In this document: positions 1 to 15,394 of the stretch, in pieces | Layout: every line of letters starts with the position of its first letter | How positions within the stretch are numbered: position 1 is the stretch's first letter | Assembly: GCA_023228705.1 (NCBI GenBank) | Contig: JALOAS010000026.1 | Coordinates: forward strand, 1-33,389 | DNA from: Ottowia sp. | GTDB taxonomy: Bacteria > Pseudomonadota > Gammaproteobacteria > Burkholderiales > Burkholderiaceae_C | Direction: 5' to 3' | DNA length: 33,389 nt | Program-made: the position numbers and the translations under genes | Notes under the pieces: model-generated | The model's input: only the letters and a program-made list of their open reading frames with translations | Told to the model about the DNA's origin: nothing | The model's database searches: none

Positions 1-125
1 GAGACAACGTGAGCCTGAACGTGGAGCTGATCGCGCCGGTGGCCATGGAAGAGGGCCTGCGCTTTGCCATCCGCGAGGGTGGCCACACCGTGGGCGCCGG
101 CGTGGTGTCCAAGGTGATAGGGTAA
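1..125 (+). CDS. tuf: Elongation factor Tu, C-terminal end (partial)
   Basis: Only the last 40 codons are present, in frame from base 3 to the TAA at 123-125. The translation contains VELIAPVAMEEGLRFAIREG and ends GAGVVSKVIG, which is the closing strand region of domain 3 of EF-Tu. EF-Tu is the GTPase that delivers aminoacyl-tRNA to the ribosome. The next gene is tRNA-Trp and then secE, the usual betaproteobacterial order. The penultimate isoleucine uses the rare codon ATA followed by G, a habit seen across the window. The start of the gene lies outside the window. Confidence 0.95.
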   Translation, partial: DNVSLNVELIAPVAMEEGLRFAIREGGHTVGAGVVSKVIG

Positions 126-140
126 GGACAAAGAGATCAT

Positions 141-216
141 AGGGGTATAGCTCAATTGGCAGAGCGTCGGTCTCCAAAACCGAAGGTTGGGGGTTCGATT
201 CCCTCTGCCCCTGCCA
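141..216 (+). tRNA. tRNA-Trp (anticodon CCA)
   Basis: A full 76-nt cloverleaf can be folded. The acceptor arm AGGGGTA (141-147) pairs with TGCCCCT (206-212), with one G-U pair. The anticodon stem TCGGT/ACCGA (167-171/179-183) holds loop CTCCAAA with anticodon CCA at 174-176. The T loop is GTTCGATTC. The discriminator G213 and an encoded CCA (214-216) follow. It sits 15 bp after tuf and is probably cotranscribed with tuf and secE, which would require tRNA processing out of the mRNA. Confidence 0.97.
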
Positions 217-217
217 T

Positions 218-264
218 TGCAAACGAGGATCTTCGCGCGCCGCGCGCATCCGCCTCTGTTTGCA
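218..264 (+). other. Hairpin between tRNA-Trp and secE
   Basis: TGCAAACGAGG (218-228) pairs with CCTC-T-GTTTGCA (253-264), giving an 11-bp stem with one bulged T. It encloses a GC-rich inner segment that can itself fold (alternating GCGC around 234-247). It starts 2 nt after the tRNA CCA end. No T-run follows, so it is not an obvious terminator. It may be an RNA processing or stability element separating tRNA-Trp from the secE-nusG message. That role is inferred. Confidence 0.5.
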
Positions 265-308
265 GGTCGTCGGCCCTTGATTGAATTTGATTTGAGATTG
301 CAGCGCAC

Positions 309-689
309 ATGGCAAGCACACAGATAGAGACCGTTTCAACGGGCTTGAACAAGGCCAAGATGATCCTGGTCGGCGTGTTCGTGGCTGCTGCGCTGGTGGC
401 GTTTTATTTCTTCACCGGGCGCGGCGCGCTGCTGCAGTGGGGCAGCCTGCTGGGCGGCCTGGCGCTTGCGGCGCTGCTGTTTTTCACGGCGGAATCCGGC
501 CAGCGCCTGGTGGCCTTTTCGCGGGACGCCTGGCGCGAGACGCAGAAGGTCGTGTGGCCCAGCCGCAGGGAGGCGTTGCAGACGGCGGCGTTTGTCTTTG
601 CCTTTTCGGTGGCCATGGCCGTGGTGCTCTGGCTGGCCGACCAGTTCCTGCAGTGGGCGTTGTACGACATGATTTTGGGGTGGCGGTAA
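309..689 (+). CDS. secE: Preprotein translocase subunit SecE
   Basis: SecE is the small essential subunit that clamps SecY in the SecYEG channel of the inner membrane. The 126-aa product matches the three-helix enterobacterial type (E. coli 127 aa). Membrane segments lie at about residues 18-36, 43-60 and 93-118. The conserved amphipathic cytoplasmic stretch before the last helix (about 70-92) includes the family motif RETQKVVWPSRRE. The start is the first ATG in frame; the ribosome binding site is weak. The stop TAA overlaps the nusG ATG (TAATG at 687-691), the classic secE-nusG coupling. Confidence 0.96.
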   Translation: MASTQIETVSTGLNKAKMILVGVFVAAALVAFYFFTGRGALLQWGSLLGGLALAALLFFTAESGQRLVAFSRDAWRETQKVVWPSRREALQTAAFVFAFSVAMAVVLWLADQFLQWALYDMILGWR

Positions 690-1273
690 TGGCAACAGAA
701 GATGTGACAGGCGGCGTGGGGCCGATTGCCTCGCCCAATCCCGACATGAAGTGGTACGTCGTGCATGCGTATTCGGGCATGGAGAAGGCGGCCGAGCGCA
801 ACATCCGCGAGCGCGCAGATCGCGCGGGCATGGAAGACAAGTTCGGGCGCATCCTGATCCCGACCGAGGAAGTGGTCGAGATCAAGCACGGCAAGAAGCG
901 CACCACCGAGCGCAAGTTCTTCCCCGGCTACATCCTGGTCGAGATGGTGCTGAACGACGAGACCTGGCACCTGGTCAAGCACACCAACAAGGTCACCGGC
1001 TTTGTGGGTGGCAGCCGCAACCAGCCGGCGCCGATCTCGGTGGCCGAGGTCGAGGCCATCGTGCATCGCATGGAAGAAGGTGCCGACAGTCCGCGCCACA
1101 AGGTCGAGTTCGAGGTGGGCGAGTACGTGCGCATCAAGGAGGGGCCGTTCACCGACTTCAACGGCACGGTGGAAGAGGTCAACTACGACAAGAGCAAGAT
1201 GCACGTGTCGGTCACGATTTTCGGCCGGGCCACGCCGGTCGAGCTGGAATTCGGGCAGGTCGAGAAAGGTTGA
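689..1273 (+). CDS. nusG: Transcription termination/antitermination protein NusG
   Basis: NusG binds RNA polymerase, suppresses pausing, and links transcription to Rho and to the ribosome (via S10). The ATG at 689 overlaps the secE stop and gives 194 aa; the open frame extends further upstream only inside secE. The NGN domain begins MKWYVVHAYSGMEK at about residue 20 and includes RKFFPGYILVEM at about 74-85. A C-terminal KOW domain (about 140-194) contains VGEYVRIKEGPFTDFNGTV. Residues 1-19 are a short variable extension common in betaproteobacteria. It is translationally coupled to secE. Confidence 0.97.
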   Translation: MATEDVTGGVGPIASPNPDMKWYVVHAYSGMEKAAERNIRERADRAGMEDKFGRILIPTEEVVEIKHGKKRTTERKFFPGYILVEMVLNDETWHLVKHTNKVTGFVGGSRNQPAPISVAEVEAIVHRMEEGADSPRHKVEFEVGEYVRIKEGPFTDFNGTVEEVNYDKSKMHVSVTIFGRATPVELEFGQVEKG

Positions 1274-1284
1274 CCTGCGCGGAT

Positions 1285-1317
1285 GCCAAGGCGCCGGGCG
1301 GCGTCTTTGGCTTGTTT
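1285..1317 (+). promoter_or_regulatory. Hairpin with T-rich tail before rplK (possible attenuator / L11 leader)
   Basis: GCCAAGGCGCC (1285-1295) pairs with GGCGTCTTTGGC (1300-1311), with one bulged T and a 4-nt loop, followed by TTGTTT. It lies in the 106-bp nusG-rplK gap. This resembles a partial intrinsic terminator between the secE-nusG and rplK-rplA units. In E. coli the L11 leader also holds the L1 repressor site; that role here is inferred. The rplK ribosome binding site AAGGAAT follows at 1369-1375. Confidence 0.5.
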
Positions 1318-1379
1318 ATCGAGAGTGCAACCCCCGGGGAGCGTCCGCAAGGGCGCGCTGGTACCCGCAAGGAATCAAC

Positions 1380-1811
1380 ATGGCAAAGAAGATTGCAGGC
1401 TATATCAAGCTGCAGGTGCCGGCCGGCAAGGCCAACCCGGCGCCACCCATAGGTCCGGCGCTGGGCCAGCGCGGACTCAACATCATGGAGTTCTGCAAGG
1501 CGTTCAACGCGCAGACGCAGAGCGTCGAGCCGGGGCTGCCGCTGCCGGTGGTCATCACGGCGTTTGCCGACAAGAGCTTTGCCTTCGTCATCAAGACGCC
1601 GCCGGCTTCGGTGCTGATCAAGAAGGCGGTCAAGCTGAACAAGGGCTCGGCCAAGCCGGCCACCGAGAAGGTGGGCGAGATCACGCGCGCACAGCTCGAG
1701 GAAATCGCCCAGACCAAGATGAAGGACCTGAATGCCGCCGACCTGGACGCGGCCGTCCGCATGGTGGCCGGCTCGGCCCGTTCCATGGGCGTGACGGTGG
1801 AGGGCGCGTAA
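1380..1811 (+). CDS. rplK: 50S ribosomal protein L11
   Basis: L11 binds 23S rRNA at the GTPase-associated centre and is needed for stringent-response RelA activation. The product is 143 aa (E. coli 142). The N-terminal domain shows MAKKIAGYIKLQVPAGKA and the proline-rich PAPPIGPALGQRGLNIMEFC. The C-terminal rRNA-binding domain (about 75-143) ends in the typical helix VRMVAGSARSMGVTVEG. The ATG at 1380 is preceded by AAGGAA at good spacing. The stop TAA overlaps the rplA ATG in a TAATG junction (1809-1813), so L11 and L1 are translationally coupled. Confidence 0.97.
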   Translation: MAKKIAGYIKLQVPAGKANPAPPIGPALGQRGLNIMEFCKAFNAQTQSVEPGLPLPVVITAFADKSFAFVIKTPPASVLIKKAVKLNKGSAKPATEKVGEITRAQLEEIAQTKMKDLNAADLDAAVRMVAGSARSMGVTVEGA

Positions 1812-2506
1812 TGGCCACGATGACAAAAAAACGCAAGGCCATGGCGGGCAAGGTCGATTCGACCCGGTTGTATCCGCTGGCCGAGGCGCTGGCGCTGGTC
1901 AAGGACTGTGCCACCGCCAACTTTGACGAATCCATAGACGTGGCGGTGCAGCTGGGCGTGGACGCAACCAAGTCCGACCAGGTCGTGCGCGGCGCGGTGG
2001 TGATGCCCGCCGGCATAGGCAAGGACAAGCGCGTGGCCGTGTTTGCCCAGGGCGCGCAGGCCGAGGCCGCGCAGGAAGCCGGCGCCGACATCGTCGGCAT
2101 GGACGACCTGGCCGAGCGCGTGCAGGCGGGCGAGCTGCCCTTTGACGTGGTCATTGCCGCACCGGACGCCATGCGCGTGGTTGGCAAGCTGGGCCAGATC
2201 CTGGGTCCGCGCGGGCTCATGCCCAACCCCAAGGTGGGCACGGTGACGCCGGACGTGGCCACGGCGGTGAAGAACGCCAAGGCCGGCCAGGTGCAGTTTC
2301 GCATCGACAAGGCGGGCATCATCCACGGCACCATCGGGCGCCGCTCGTTTGACGCGGACAAGCTGCAGGAGAACCTGCGGGCGCTGGTCGATGCGCTGAT
2401 CAAGTCCAAGCCGGCCTCGAGCAAGGGTGTTTACCTGCGCAAGCTGGCGGTGTCCAGCACCATGGGCGTGGGCGTGCGGGTCGATACGCAGACGCTGGGG
2501 CTTTGA
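1811..2506 (+). CDS. rplA: 50S ribosomal protein L1
   Basis: L1 forms the mobile stalk beside the E site and in many bacteria represses its own rplKA message. The product is 231 aa (E. coli 234). Recognisable family segments include KRKAMAGKVDSTRLYPLAEA near the N-terminus, the LGPRGLMPNPKVGTVT loop at about 135-150, and GTIGRRSFD, with a GVGVRVDTQTL end. The ATG at 1811 overlaps the rplK stop. An in-frame ATG three codons later (1820) is a possible alternative start that would leave KKRKAM at the N-terminus; the coupled start is preferred. Confidence 0.97.
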   Translation: MATMTKKRKAMAGKVDSTRLYPLAEALALVKDCATANFDESIDVAVQLGVDATKSDQVVRGAVVMPAGIGKDKRVAVFAQGAQAEAAQEAGADIVGMDDLAERVQAGELPFDVVIAAPDAMRVVGKLGQILGPRGLMPNPKVGTVTPDVATAVKNAKAGQVQFRIDKAGIIHGTIGRRSFDADKLQENLRALVDALIKSKPASSKGVYLRKLAVSSTMGVGVRVDTQTLGL

Positions 2507-2837
2507 TCGAGATTTGAAAGGAGTTGGATTGCCCGTCCGCTTGGACGGGCAATCATCGGTGGGCTGCGGCGCCCGTGCTGCAGGCCATCCGAGACCGTTG
2601 GCGTGTTGCAGCCTGTCGGCTGCGACGCTTAATTGTCCCGTTCGGACCTCCGCGCGGGGCGGCCAGCGTAGATGGCGTGCCTGCTGAGCTGGGTTTCCCA
2701 AAACAGTTGGTCGCTTTGAGGAAGAGGCCGTCCCTGCCCGCTTGACGCGGTTGCCGGGCCGGCACCTTGGGTCCGGCGCGCTCGCCAGGCATCCGTTGGG
2801 GTGCGGCGGCGGGGGTTCCGGAAGTTGGGAGTAGACC
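2507..2837 (+). promoter_or_regulatory. Long leader of rplJL (L10 leader region) with strong hairpin
   Basis: This 331-bp stretch has no convincing gene. It carries a perfect 12-bp stem, GATTGCCCGTCC / GGACGGGCAATC (2527-2538 and 2543-2554), with a GCTT loop and no T-run. Its position and length match the leader where the L10-L7/L12 complex binds its own message in other bacteria, and where the rplJL promoter often lies. The segment CCGAGACCGTTGGCGTG (2589-2605) resembles the conserved core of such leaders, but I could not verify the fold. A good ribosome binding site GGGAG (2828-2832) precedes the rplJ start. Confidence 0.6.
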
Positions 2838-3344
2838 TTGAGTTTGAATCGTAGTGAGAAAGAGGCGGTCGTCACGCGAGTGGCTGAGCTGGCTGCCCAG
2901 GCCAAGACCATGGTCCTGGCCGAGTACCGTGGGCTCACGGTTGCCGACATGGACAAGTTGCGTGCCGATGCGCGCAGCCAGGACGTGACGCTGAGCGTGC
3001 TCAAGAACACGCTGGCGCGCCGGGCTGTTGCAGGCAGCAACTTCGACGTGGTGGCCGACCAGATGTCCGGCCCGCTGCTCTACGGCTTTTCCGAAGACGC
3101 GGTGGCTGCGGCCCGGGTTCTGGCGGACTTTGCCAAGACCAACGCCAAGCTGGTCATCCGCAGCGGCGTCTATCGCGAAACCGCGCTGGATGCGGACGGC
3201 GTGAAGGAGCTGGCGGCCATTCCGGGCAAGGACGTGCTGCTGGCGCAGCTGTGCGGCCTGCTGCTGTCGCCCGTGTCGCGCACGGCGCTGGTGCTCAGCG
3301 CGCTGGCCGCGGCCCGCGACGGTGGCGAAGCCGCTGCTGCCTGA
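2838..3344 (+). CDS. rplJ: 50S ribosomal protein L10
   Basis: L10 anchors the L7/L12 dimers on the ribosome stalk and, with them, represses its own operon. The product is 168 aa. The start is TTG at 2838, chosen because GGGAG lies 5 nt upstream and because MSLNRSEKEAVVTRVAELA matches the betaproteobacterial L10 N-terminus; no in-frame ATG fits. Further family marks are VLAEYRGLTVADMDKLR (about 29-45) and LKNTLARRA (about 55-63). The Ala-rich C-terminal helix that binds L7/L12 ends the protein. TTG starts are usual for rplJ in this group. Confidence 0.96.
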   Translation: MSLNRSEKEAVVTRVAELAAQAKTMVLAEYRGLTVADMDKLRADARSQDVTLSVLKNTLARRAVAGSNFDVVADQMSGPLLYGFSEDAVAAARVLADFAKTNAKLVIRSGVYRETALDADGVKELAAIPGKDVLLAQLCGLLLSPVSRTALVLSALAAARDGGEAAAA

Positions 3345-3384
3345 GTGATAAATATTTTTCAGATTTGATTTTTTGGGGAACGAA

Positions 3385-3765
3385 ATGGCATTTGACAAAG
3401 ACGCATTCCTGACCGCGCTGGATGACATGACCGTCATGGAGCTGAACGACCTGGTCAAGGCAATTGAAGAGAAGTTTGGCGTGAGCGCGGCCGCCATGGC
3501 CGCTCCGGCAGCCGGTGGCGCCGCAGGCGGCGACGCGGCTGCGGCCGAAGAGAAGACCGAGTTCGACCTGGTCCTGGCCGAGGTGGGCGCGAGCAAGATC
3601 TCGGTCATCAAGGTCGTGCGCGCCATCACCGGCCTGGGCCTGAAAGACGCCAAGGACCTGGTCGAGAGCGCGCCCAAGACCGTCAAGGAAGCGATGCCCA
3701 AGGCCGACGCCGAGGGCGCGCAGAAGCAGCTGGAGGAAGCCGGCGCCAAGGTCGAGCTGAAGTAA
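3385..3765 (+). CDS. rplL: 50S ribosomal protein L7/L12
   Basis: L7/L12 forms the flexible stalk that recruits translation GTPases. The product is 126 aa. The N-terminal dimerisation domain (MAFDKDAFLTALDDMTVMEL) is followed by an Ala/Gly hinge (about 38-58) and then the globular C-terminal domain with KISVIKVVRAITGLGLKDAK. The ATG at 3385 is preceded by GGGGAACGAA. A TTG four codons upstream (3373) keeps the frame open but would sit inside the ribosome binding site, so it was rejected. The 40-bp gap after rplJ is AT-rich, unlike the surroundings. Confidence 0.97.
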   Translation: MAFDKDAFLTALDDMTVMELNDLVKAIEEKFGVSAAAMAAPAAGGAAGGDAAAAEEKTEFDLVLAEVGASKISVIKVVRAITGLGLKDAKDLVESAPKTVKEAMPKADAEGAQKQLEEAGAKVELK

Positions 3766-4273
3766 CTCGACCCGGGGATGGACGGGGCTGGCCTCCTGCA
3801 ACCGTGTTCCTGCGGGAGCGCCGAGCCCCCTCGGCGATTGCCGGTGGTGTAGCCGCAGAGCGCACATGAAAGTTTCACATACCATGGAACTTTCACGTGT
3901 CTTCTGCATCCGACTACAGCAAGACCTCTTGGTTCGGGCCGCGTGCAATGCGTGGCCGTCTGCCATGGGCTGGTAGGGGCCAGCCACCAAGGTGCGTCGA
4001 CGGGAGTTTGTCGAACTTGGAGCGTCCACAGCAAGGATTGAGGCCGCAGCGCGCGCCGTCTTTTGCCGCATGGCTCTGCCCGCGTGGAACGCGGCCAGAG
4101 GCTGCTGCAAAAGGCGGGCGGCTGCCATGCATTTCTTGCTGTGGCTTTCCGGTTCGAGAGGTTACCGACTTCCCCGACGCCTAGTCGCCGGCACTGGGTC
4201 CTGAAGCGCTCGATGGCCACTGGCCGCCGAGTGGCTTCAAGTCCAGCCACCGTTACCACCAGACGGAGTTTTC
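3766..4273 (+). other. rplL-rpoB intergenic region (508 bp)
   Basis: No credible gene is seen here; short open frames lack start signals and family features. A perfect 7-bp hairpin, CGCCGAG / CTCGGCG with a CCCC loop, lies at 3819-3836 without a T-run. It could be a partial attenuator, as exists at this place in E. coli, or an RNase III site. A dyad element at 3867-3895 is listed separately. The remainder is GC-rich and can form several weaker stems. The rpoB ATG is preceded by GGAG at 4265-4268. Confidence 0.6.
3867..3895. promoter_or_regulatory. Paired near-palindromes upstream of rpoB (candidate operator)
   Basis: TGAAAGTTTCA (3867-3877) and TGGAACTTTCA (3885-3895) are two copies of the near-palindrome TGAAA-S-TTTCA with centres 18 bp apart. 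Together they also form a larger inverted repeat, TGAAAGTTTC / GGAACTTTCA, with 9 of 10 positions complementary. They are AT-rich within a GC-rich leader about 380 bp before rpoB. The pattern fits a binding site for a dimeric regulator or a structured RNA. No known factor is assigned. Confidence 0.4.
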
Positions 4274-8389
<4,116 letters not shown>

Positions 8390-8411
8390 GCACCGTTAAG
8401 GAAAGAACATC

Positions 8412-12665
<4,254 letters not shown>

Positions 12666-12851
12666 CGGCCATGGCGCTGGACCCGGGCCGCGGGAGCTGA
12701 ACCGCGTGGCGCAGGCGGCGGCTCCGGGCCGGCTGCAAGGCGGCGCCTGCCGCCGGCGCGACCCGGTGGCGTGCCGCGCGCCAAGGCGCCGGTCGCGCCC
12801 TGCCCGGCTGCGTCTGGCGTGCAGGTGGTCACCGCCTGCTGAAAGCCTGTC

Positions 12852-12889
12852 GAGCCGGCCGGCGCGTTCGCGCGCCGTGCCGGCTTTTT
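12852..12889 (+). terminator. Strong intrinsic terminator after rpoC
   Basis: AGCCGGC (12853-12859) pairs with GCCGGCT (12879-12885). It encloses a second stem GGCGCG / CGCGCC around a TTCG-type loop and is followed by TTTTT (12885-12889). The stem is long and GC-rich with a T-run, the textbook form. It lies about 190 bp after the rpoC stop; the gap 12666-12851 shows no gene. The terminator ends only 13 bp before the next start codon. Confidence 0.88.
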
Positions 12890-12902
12890 CATTGCGCCTG
12901 TC

Positions 12903-13475
12903 ATGACGCCGGCCGGCCCTGGCCTGCTTGCTGCCGGTGCGCTGGGCGTGCTGCTGCTGTGGTCCGTGGGTGCACGGCGGCGCATCCGGCGCTCGCGCCT
13001 GGCCGCATGCGATGCGTTTCCCGCGCTCGAGCGCATCTTGAGCGCGCAGCACCGCTGGATTGGCGATTGGTGCAGCACGTTTCGCGCCGGCACACGGCCG
13101 GCTCCAGCATGCGACGCCTGGATCCGGCGCCTGGCGGCCAGCGCCAGGCAGGCATCGCTGGCGCTGCGCCGCTTGCGCCGCGACCCGCTGGATGCCGCGG
13201 CCATGGCCGGGCTGGGCCAGGCACGCCAGACGCTGCGCGCCGTCCTGCTGGGCGGCGCAGTCCACGTTGCGGCAACGGGCCAGCCCTTTGCGCCGCCGCG
13301 CGCCTGGCCGCCCGCGGAATGGGTCAAGCTGGTCCACCAGGAAGCGCCGCTGGCAGCGCAATTCAACGGCCACGTGGCGGCCTACAATGCAGCCGTGTCC
13401 CAGTTCCCCGCGTTGCTCCTGGCCGCCGTGCTGCGCCATCGCAAGGCGCGGGCCATGGCTGTCCTTGATCCCTGA
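12903..13475 (+). CDS. LemA-like membrane-anchored protein (divergent)
   Basis: The product is 190 aa. One N-terminal membrane segment (about residues 7-22, GLLAAGALGVLLLW) is followed by a basic stretch RRRIRRSR and a helical, Ala/Arg-rich body. The C-terminal part (about 140-185), FNGHVAAYNAAVSQFPALLL, resembles the LemA family signature in which a YN..V..YN..I..FP pattern closes a four-helix bundle. The tyrosine of the first YN is Phe here, and the spacing elsewhere is looser, so it is a diverged member at best. The role of LemA proteins is not well defined. rsmB begins 4 bp after the stop, so the two are probably cotranscribed. No ribosome binding site is visible before ATG 12903, which sits just after the rpoC terminator. 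Confidence 0.6.
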   Translation: MTPAGPGLLAAGALGVLLLWSVGARRRIRRSRLAACDAFPALERILSAQHRWIGDWCSTFRAGTRPAPACDAWIRRLAASARQASLALRRLRRDPLDAAAMAGLGQARQTLRAVLLGGAVHVAATGQPFAPPRAWPPAEWVKLVHQEAPLAAQFNGHVAAYNAAVSQFPALLLAAVLRHRKARAMAVLDP

Positions 13476-13479
13476 TCCC

Positions 13480-14805
13480 ATGCCCACGGCGTCTCACGGC
13501 CCGGTGCTTGCCGCGCCCCTGTGGCAGCTGATGGCCGAGGCGGCACAGAAGGTTGCTGGCGTGCGCCGCGGCCGCTCGCTGGCGCAGCTGCTGCCGCAGA
13601 CGGCTCCTGCGTTGCGCGCCGGCACGCAGGCGCTGGCTTTCGAAGCCTTGCGGCACATGGGAACGGCCGTTGCTCTGCGCCGGCAGCTGGCGCGGCGCCG
13701 TCCGGCGCCTGCCGTGGACGCGATCCTGCTCGTGGCGCTGGTGCTCTTGCTGCCGGGATCGGCGGCAGGCTATACCGCGTTTACCGTGGTCGACCAGGCC
13801 TGCGAGGCGGTGCGCCGCAGCGGTGCCCCGGCAGCGGTAGCCTTTGTCAATGGCTGCCTGCGCCATTTCCTTCGCAACCGCGCGGTCCTGCTCGAGGCGG
13901 CGCGGGCCCAGCCCGAGGGTCGCTGGAACCACCCCGCCTGGTGGGTGGATCGCCTGGCAGCTGATTTTCCGCAGTCCTGGGCTCAGGTGCTGGACGCGGC
14001 GCAGGCGCCGGCACCCATGGCGTTGCGAATCAACACCGCGCGCGTGCCGCTGGATGCGTACCTGCGCCGGCTCGCGGATGCCGGGCTGGACGCGGTCGTG
14101 GCCGGACCCGCCGCCGTGCAGCTGCCCGGGTCGGTGCCGGTGGATGCGCTGCCGGGCCACGCGCAGGGGCTGGTTTCGGTGCAGTCGCTGGCGGCCCAGC
14201 TCGCCGCTCCCCTGCTCTTGGGCAGGCCGGCAGGGGGCGGCCAGGGCCTGCGCATCCTGGATGCCTGCGCCGCGCCCGGCGGCAAGACCGCGCACCTGCT
14301 CGAGCTGGCGCCGCATGCCGACGTGCTGGCGCTGGAGCGCAGCGCCAGCCGTGCCGGCCGCATCCACGAGAACCTCGGGCGCCTGGCGCTGCAGGCCGAG
14401 GTTCGCGTGGCCGACGCGGGTGACGTTGCCGGCTGGTGGGACGGTCGGCCCTTCGATGCCATCCTGCTGGATGCGCCGTGCAGCGCATCGGGCATTGCGC
14501 GGCGCCATCCCGACGTACGCTGGCTGCGCCGGAGCCAGGACGTGGCGCAGCTGGCGGCCGGGCAGGACCGGCTGCTGCAGGCCCTGTGGCCGGTGCTGGC
14601 GCCGGCGGGCCGCATGTTGTACTGTACGTGTTCCGTATTCCGGCAGGAAGGCGAGCAGCGCCTGCAGCATTTCCTGGGCGCGCACGGCGATGCGCGCCGC
14701 CTGCCGGCGCCGGGCCACGTGCTGCCCGGCGCCATCGTGGGCGGCCAGGCGCTGCCGCTCAGTGACGGGTTTTTCTATGCAGTGGTTCAAAAGCAGCCGA
14801 CGTGA
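13480..14805 (+). CDS. rsmB: 16S rRNA (cytosine-967 C5)-methyltransferase RsmB
   Basis: RsmB (Sun/Fmu) methylates C967 of 16S rRNA using S-adenosylmethionine. The product is 441 aa (E. coli 429). An N-terminal NusB-like helical domain (about 10-150) is followed by the NOL1/NOP2/Sun methyltransferase domain. The SAM-binding motif is DACAAPGGKTAHLLE from D261. The two conserved cysteines are C334 in DAPCSASG and C384 in YCTCSV, the latter being the expected nucleophile. The ATG at 13480 was chosen because it follows the preceding gene by 4 bp and gives the right domain start; the frame is open further upstream. The 3' end overlaps the DUF4390 gene by 29 bp. Confidence 0.95.
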   Translation: MPTASHGPVLAAPLWQLMAEAAQKVAGVRRGRSLAQLLPQTAPALRAGTQALAFEALRHMGTAVALRRQLARRRPAPAVDAILLVALVLLLPGSAAGYTAFTVVDQACEAVRRSGAPAAVAFVNGCLRHFLRNRAVLLEAARAQPEGRWNHPAWWVDRLAADFPQSWAQVLDAAQAPAPMALRINTARVPLDAYLRRLADAGLDAVVAGPAAVQLPGSVPVDALPGHAQGLVSVQSLAAQLAAPLLLGRPAGGGQGLRILDACAAPGGKTAHLLELAPHADVLALERSASRAGRIHENLGRLALQAEVRVADAGDVAGWWDGRPFDAILLDAPCSASGIARRHPDVRWLRRSQDVAQLAAGQDRLLQALWPVLAPAGRMLYCTCSVFRQEGEQRLQHFLGAHGDARRLPAPGHVLPGAIVGGQALPLSDGFFYAVVQKQPT

Positions 14806-15394
14806 TTTCTGGCCCCGGGCCGCCGCGCTGGTCCTTGGCCTGGGCGGCCTGGACCGGGCCGCGGCGCAGGCGTCGAGCCTGGACCAGCTGCAGGTGCAGC
14901 GCACCGACGACGGGTTGCTGCTGTACGCCGAGATGCGCCTGCAACTGGCCAGGCCGGTGCAGACGGCGTTGCGCAGCGGCATTCCGGTCTACTTCGTCGC
15001 GCGCGCCACCGTGCTGCGCGAGCGCTGGTACTGGGCCGACGAGCAGCTGGCCGCTGCGGCACGCTATACACGCATTTCGTATCATCCGCTCACGCGGCGC
15101 TGGCGTCTCAATGTCTCGAGCCAGCCGATTTCAAGCACCGCGCTGGGCACCGGGCTGTCCAGCCGCTACTTCGATACGCTGGACGAGATCCTGGCCGCCA
15201 CGGGCCACATTGCCGGCTGGCAGGTTGCCGACGCGGCCGACCTGCTTGAAGACGGGCGCCAGATCCTGGAGTTCGACTTCCGGCTGGACACGAGCCGGCT
15301 GCCTGCGGCGCTGCGCGTGGGCGCCACGCGCGAAGCCGGCTGGCGGCTGTCGTTCACGCAGCGCATAGACCTGGGGCAGCAGGACCGGCCATGA
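14777..15394 (+). CDS. DUF4390 domain secreted protein
   Basis: The product is 205 aa. An N-terminal export signal is clear: SSRRDFW at residues 6-12, a hydrophobic stretch AAALVLGLGGL, and a likely cleavage after AAA (about residue 30). The SRRDF core resembles a twin-arginine signal. The mature part (for example LQVQRTDDGLLLYAEMRLQL, RWYWADEQ, YHPLTRRWRL) matches the DUF4390 family, which is typically encoded directly before ntrY in betaproteobacteria. Its function is unknown; a periplasmic partner of the NtrY sensor is an inference from context. It overlaps rsmB by 29 bp and ntrY by 4 bp (ATGA), so it is tightly coupled on both sides. Confidence 0.85.
   Translation: MQWFKSSRRDFWPRAAALVLGLGGLDRAAAQASSLDQLQVQRTDDGLLLYAEMRLQLARPVQTALRSGIPVYFVARATVLRERWYWADEQLAAAARYTRISYHPLTRRWRLNVSSQPISSTALGTGLSSRYFDTLDEILAATGHIAGWQVADAADLLEDGRQILEFDFRLDTSRLPAALRVGATREAGWRLSFTQRIDLGQQDRP

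Noticed and set aside
13060..13479. Upstream extension of rsmB by 140 codons
   Set aside because: The extension overlaps the LemA-like gene and its translation lacks family similarity; RsmB length and domains fit a start at 13480.
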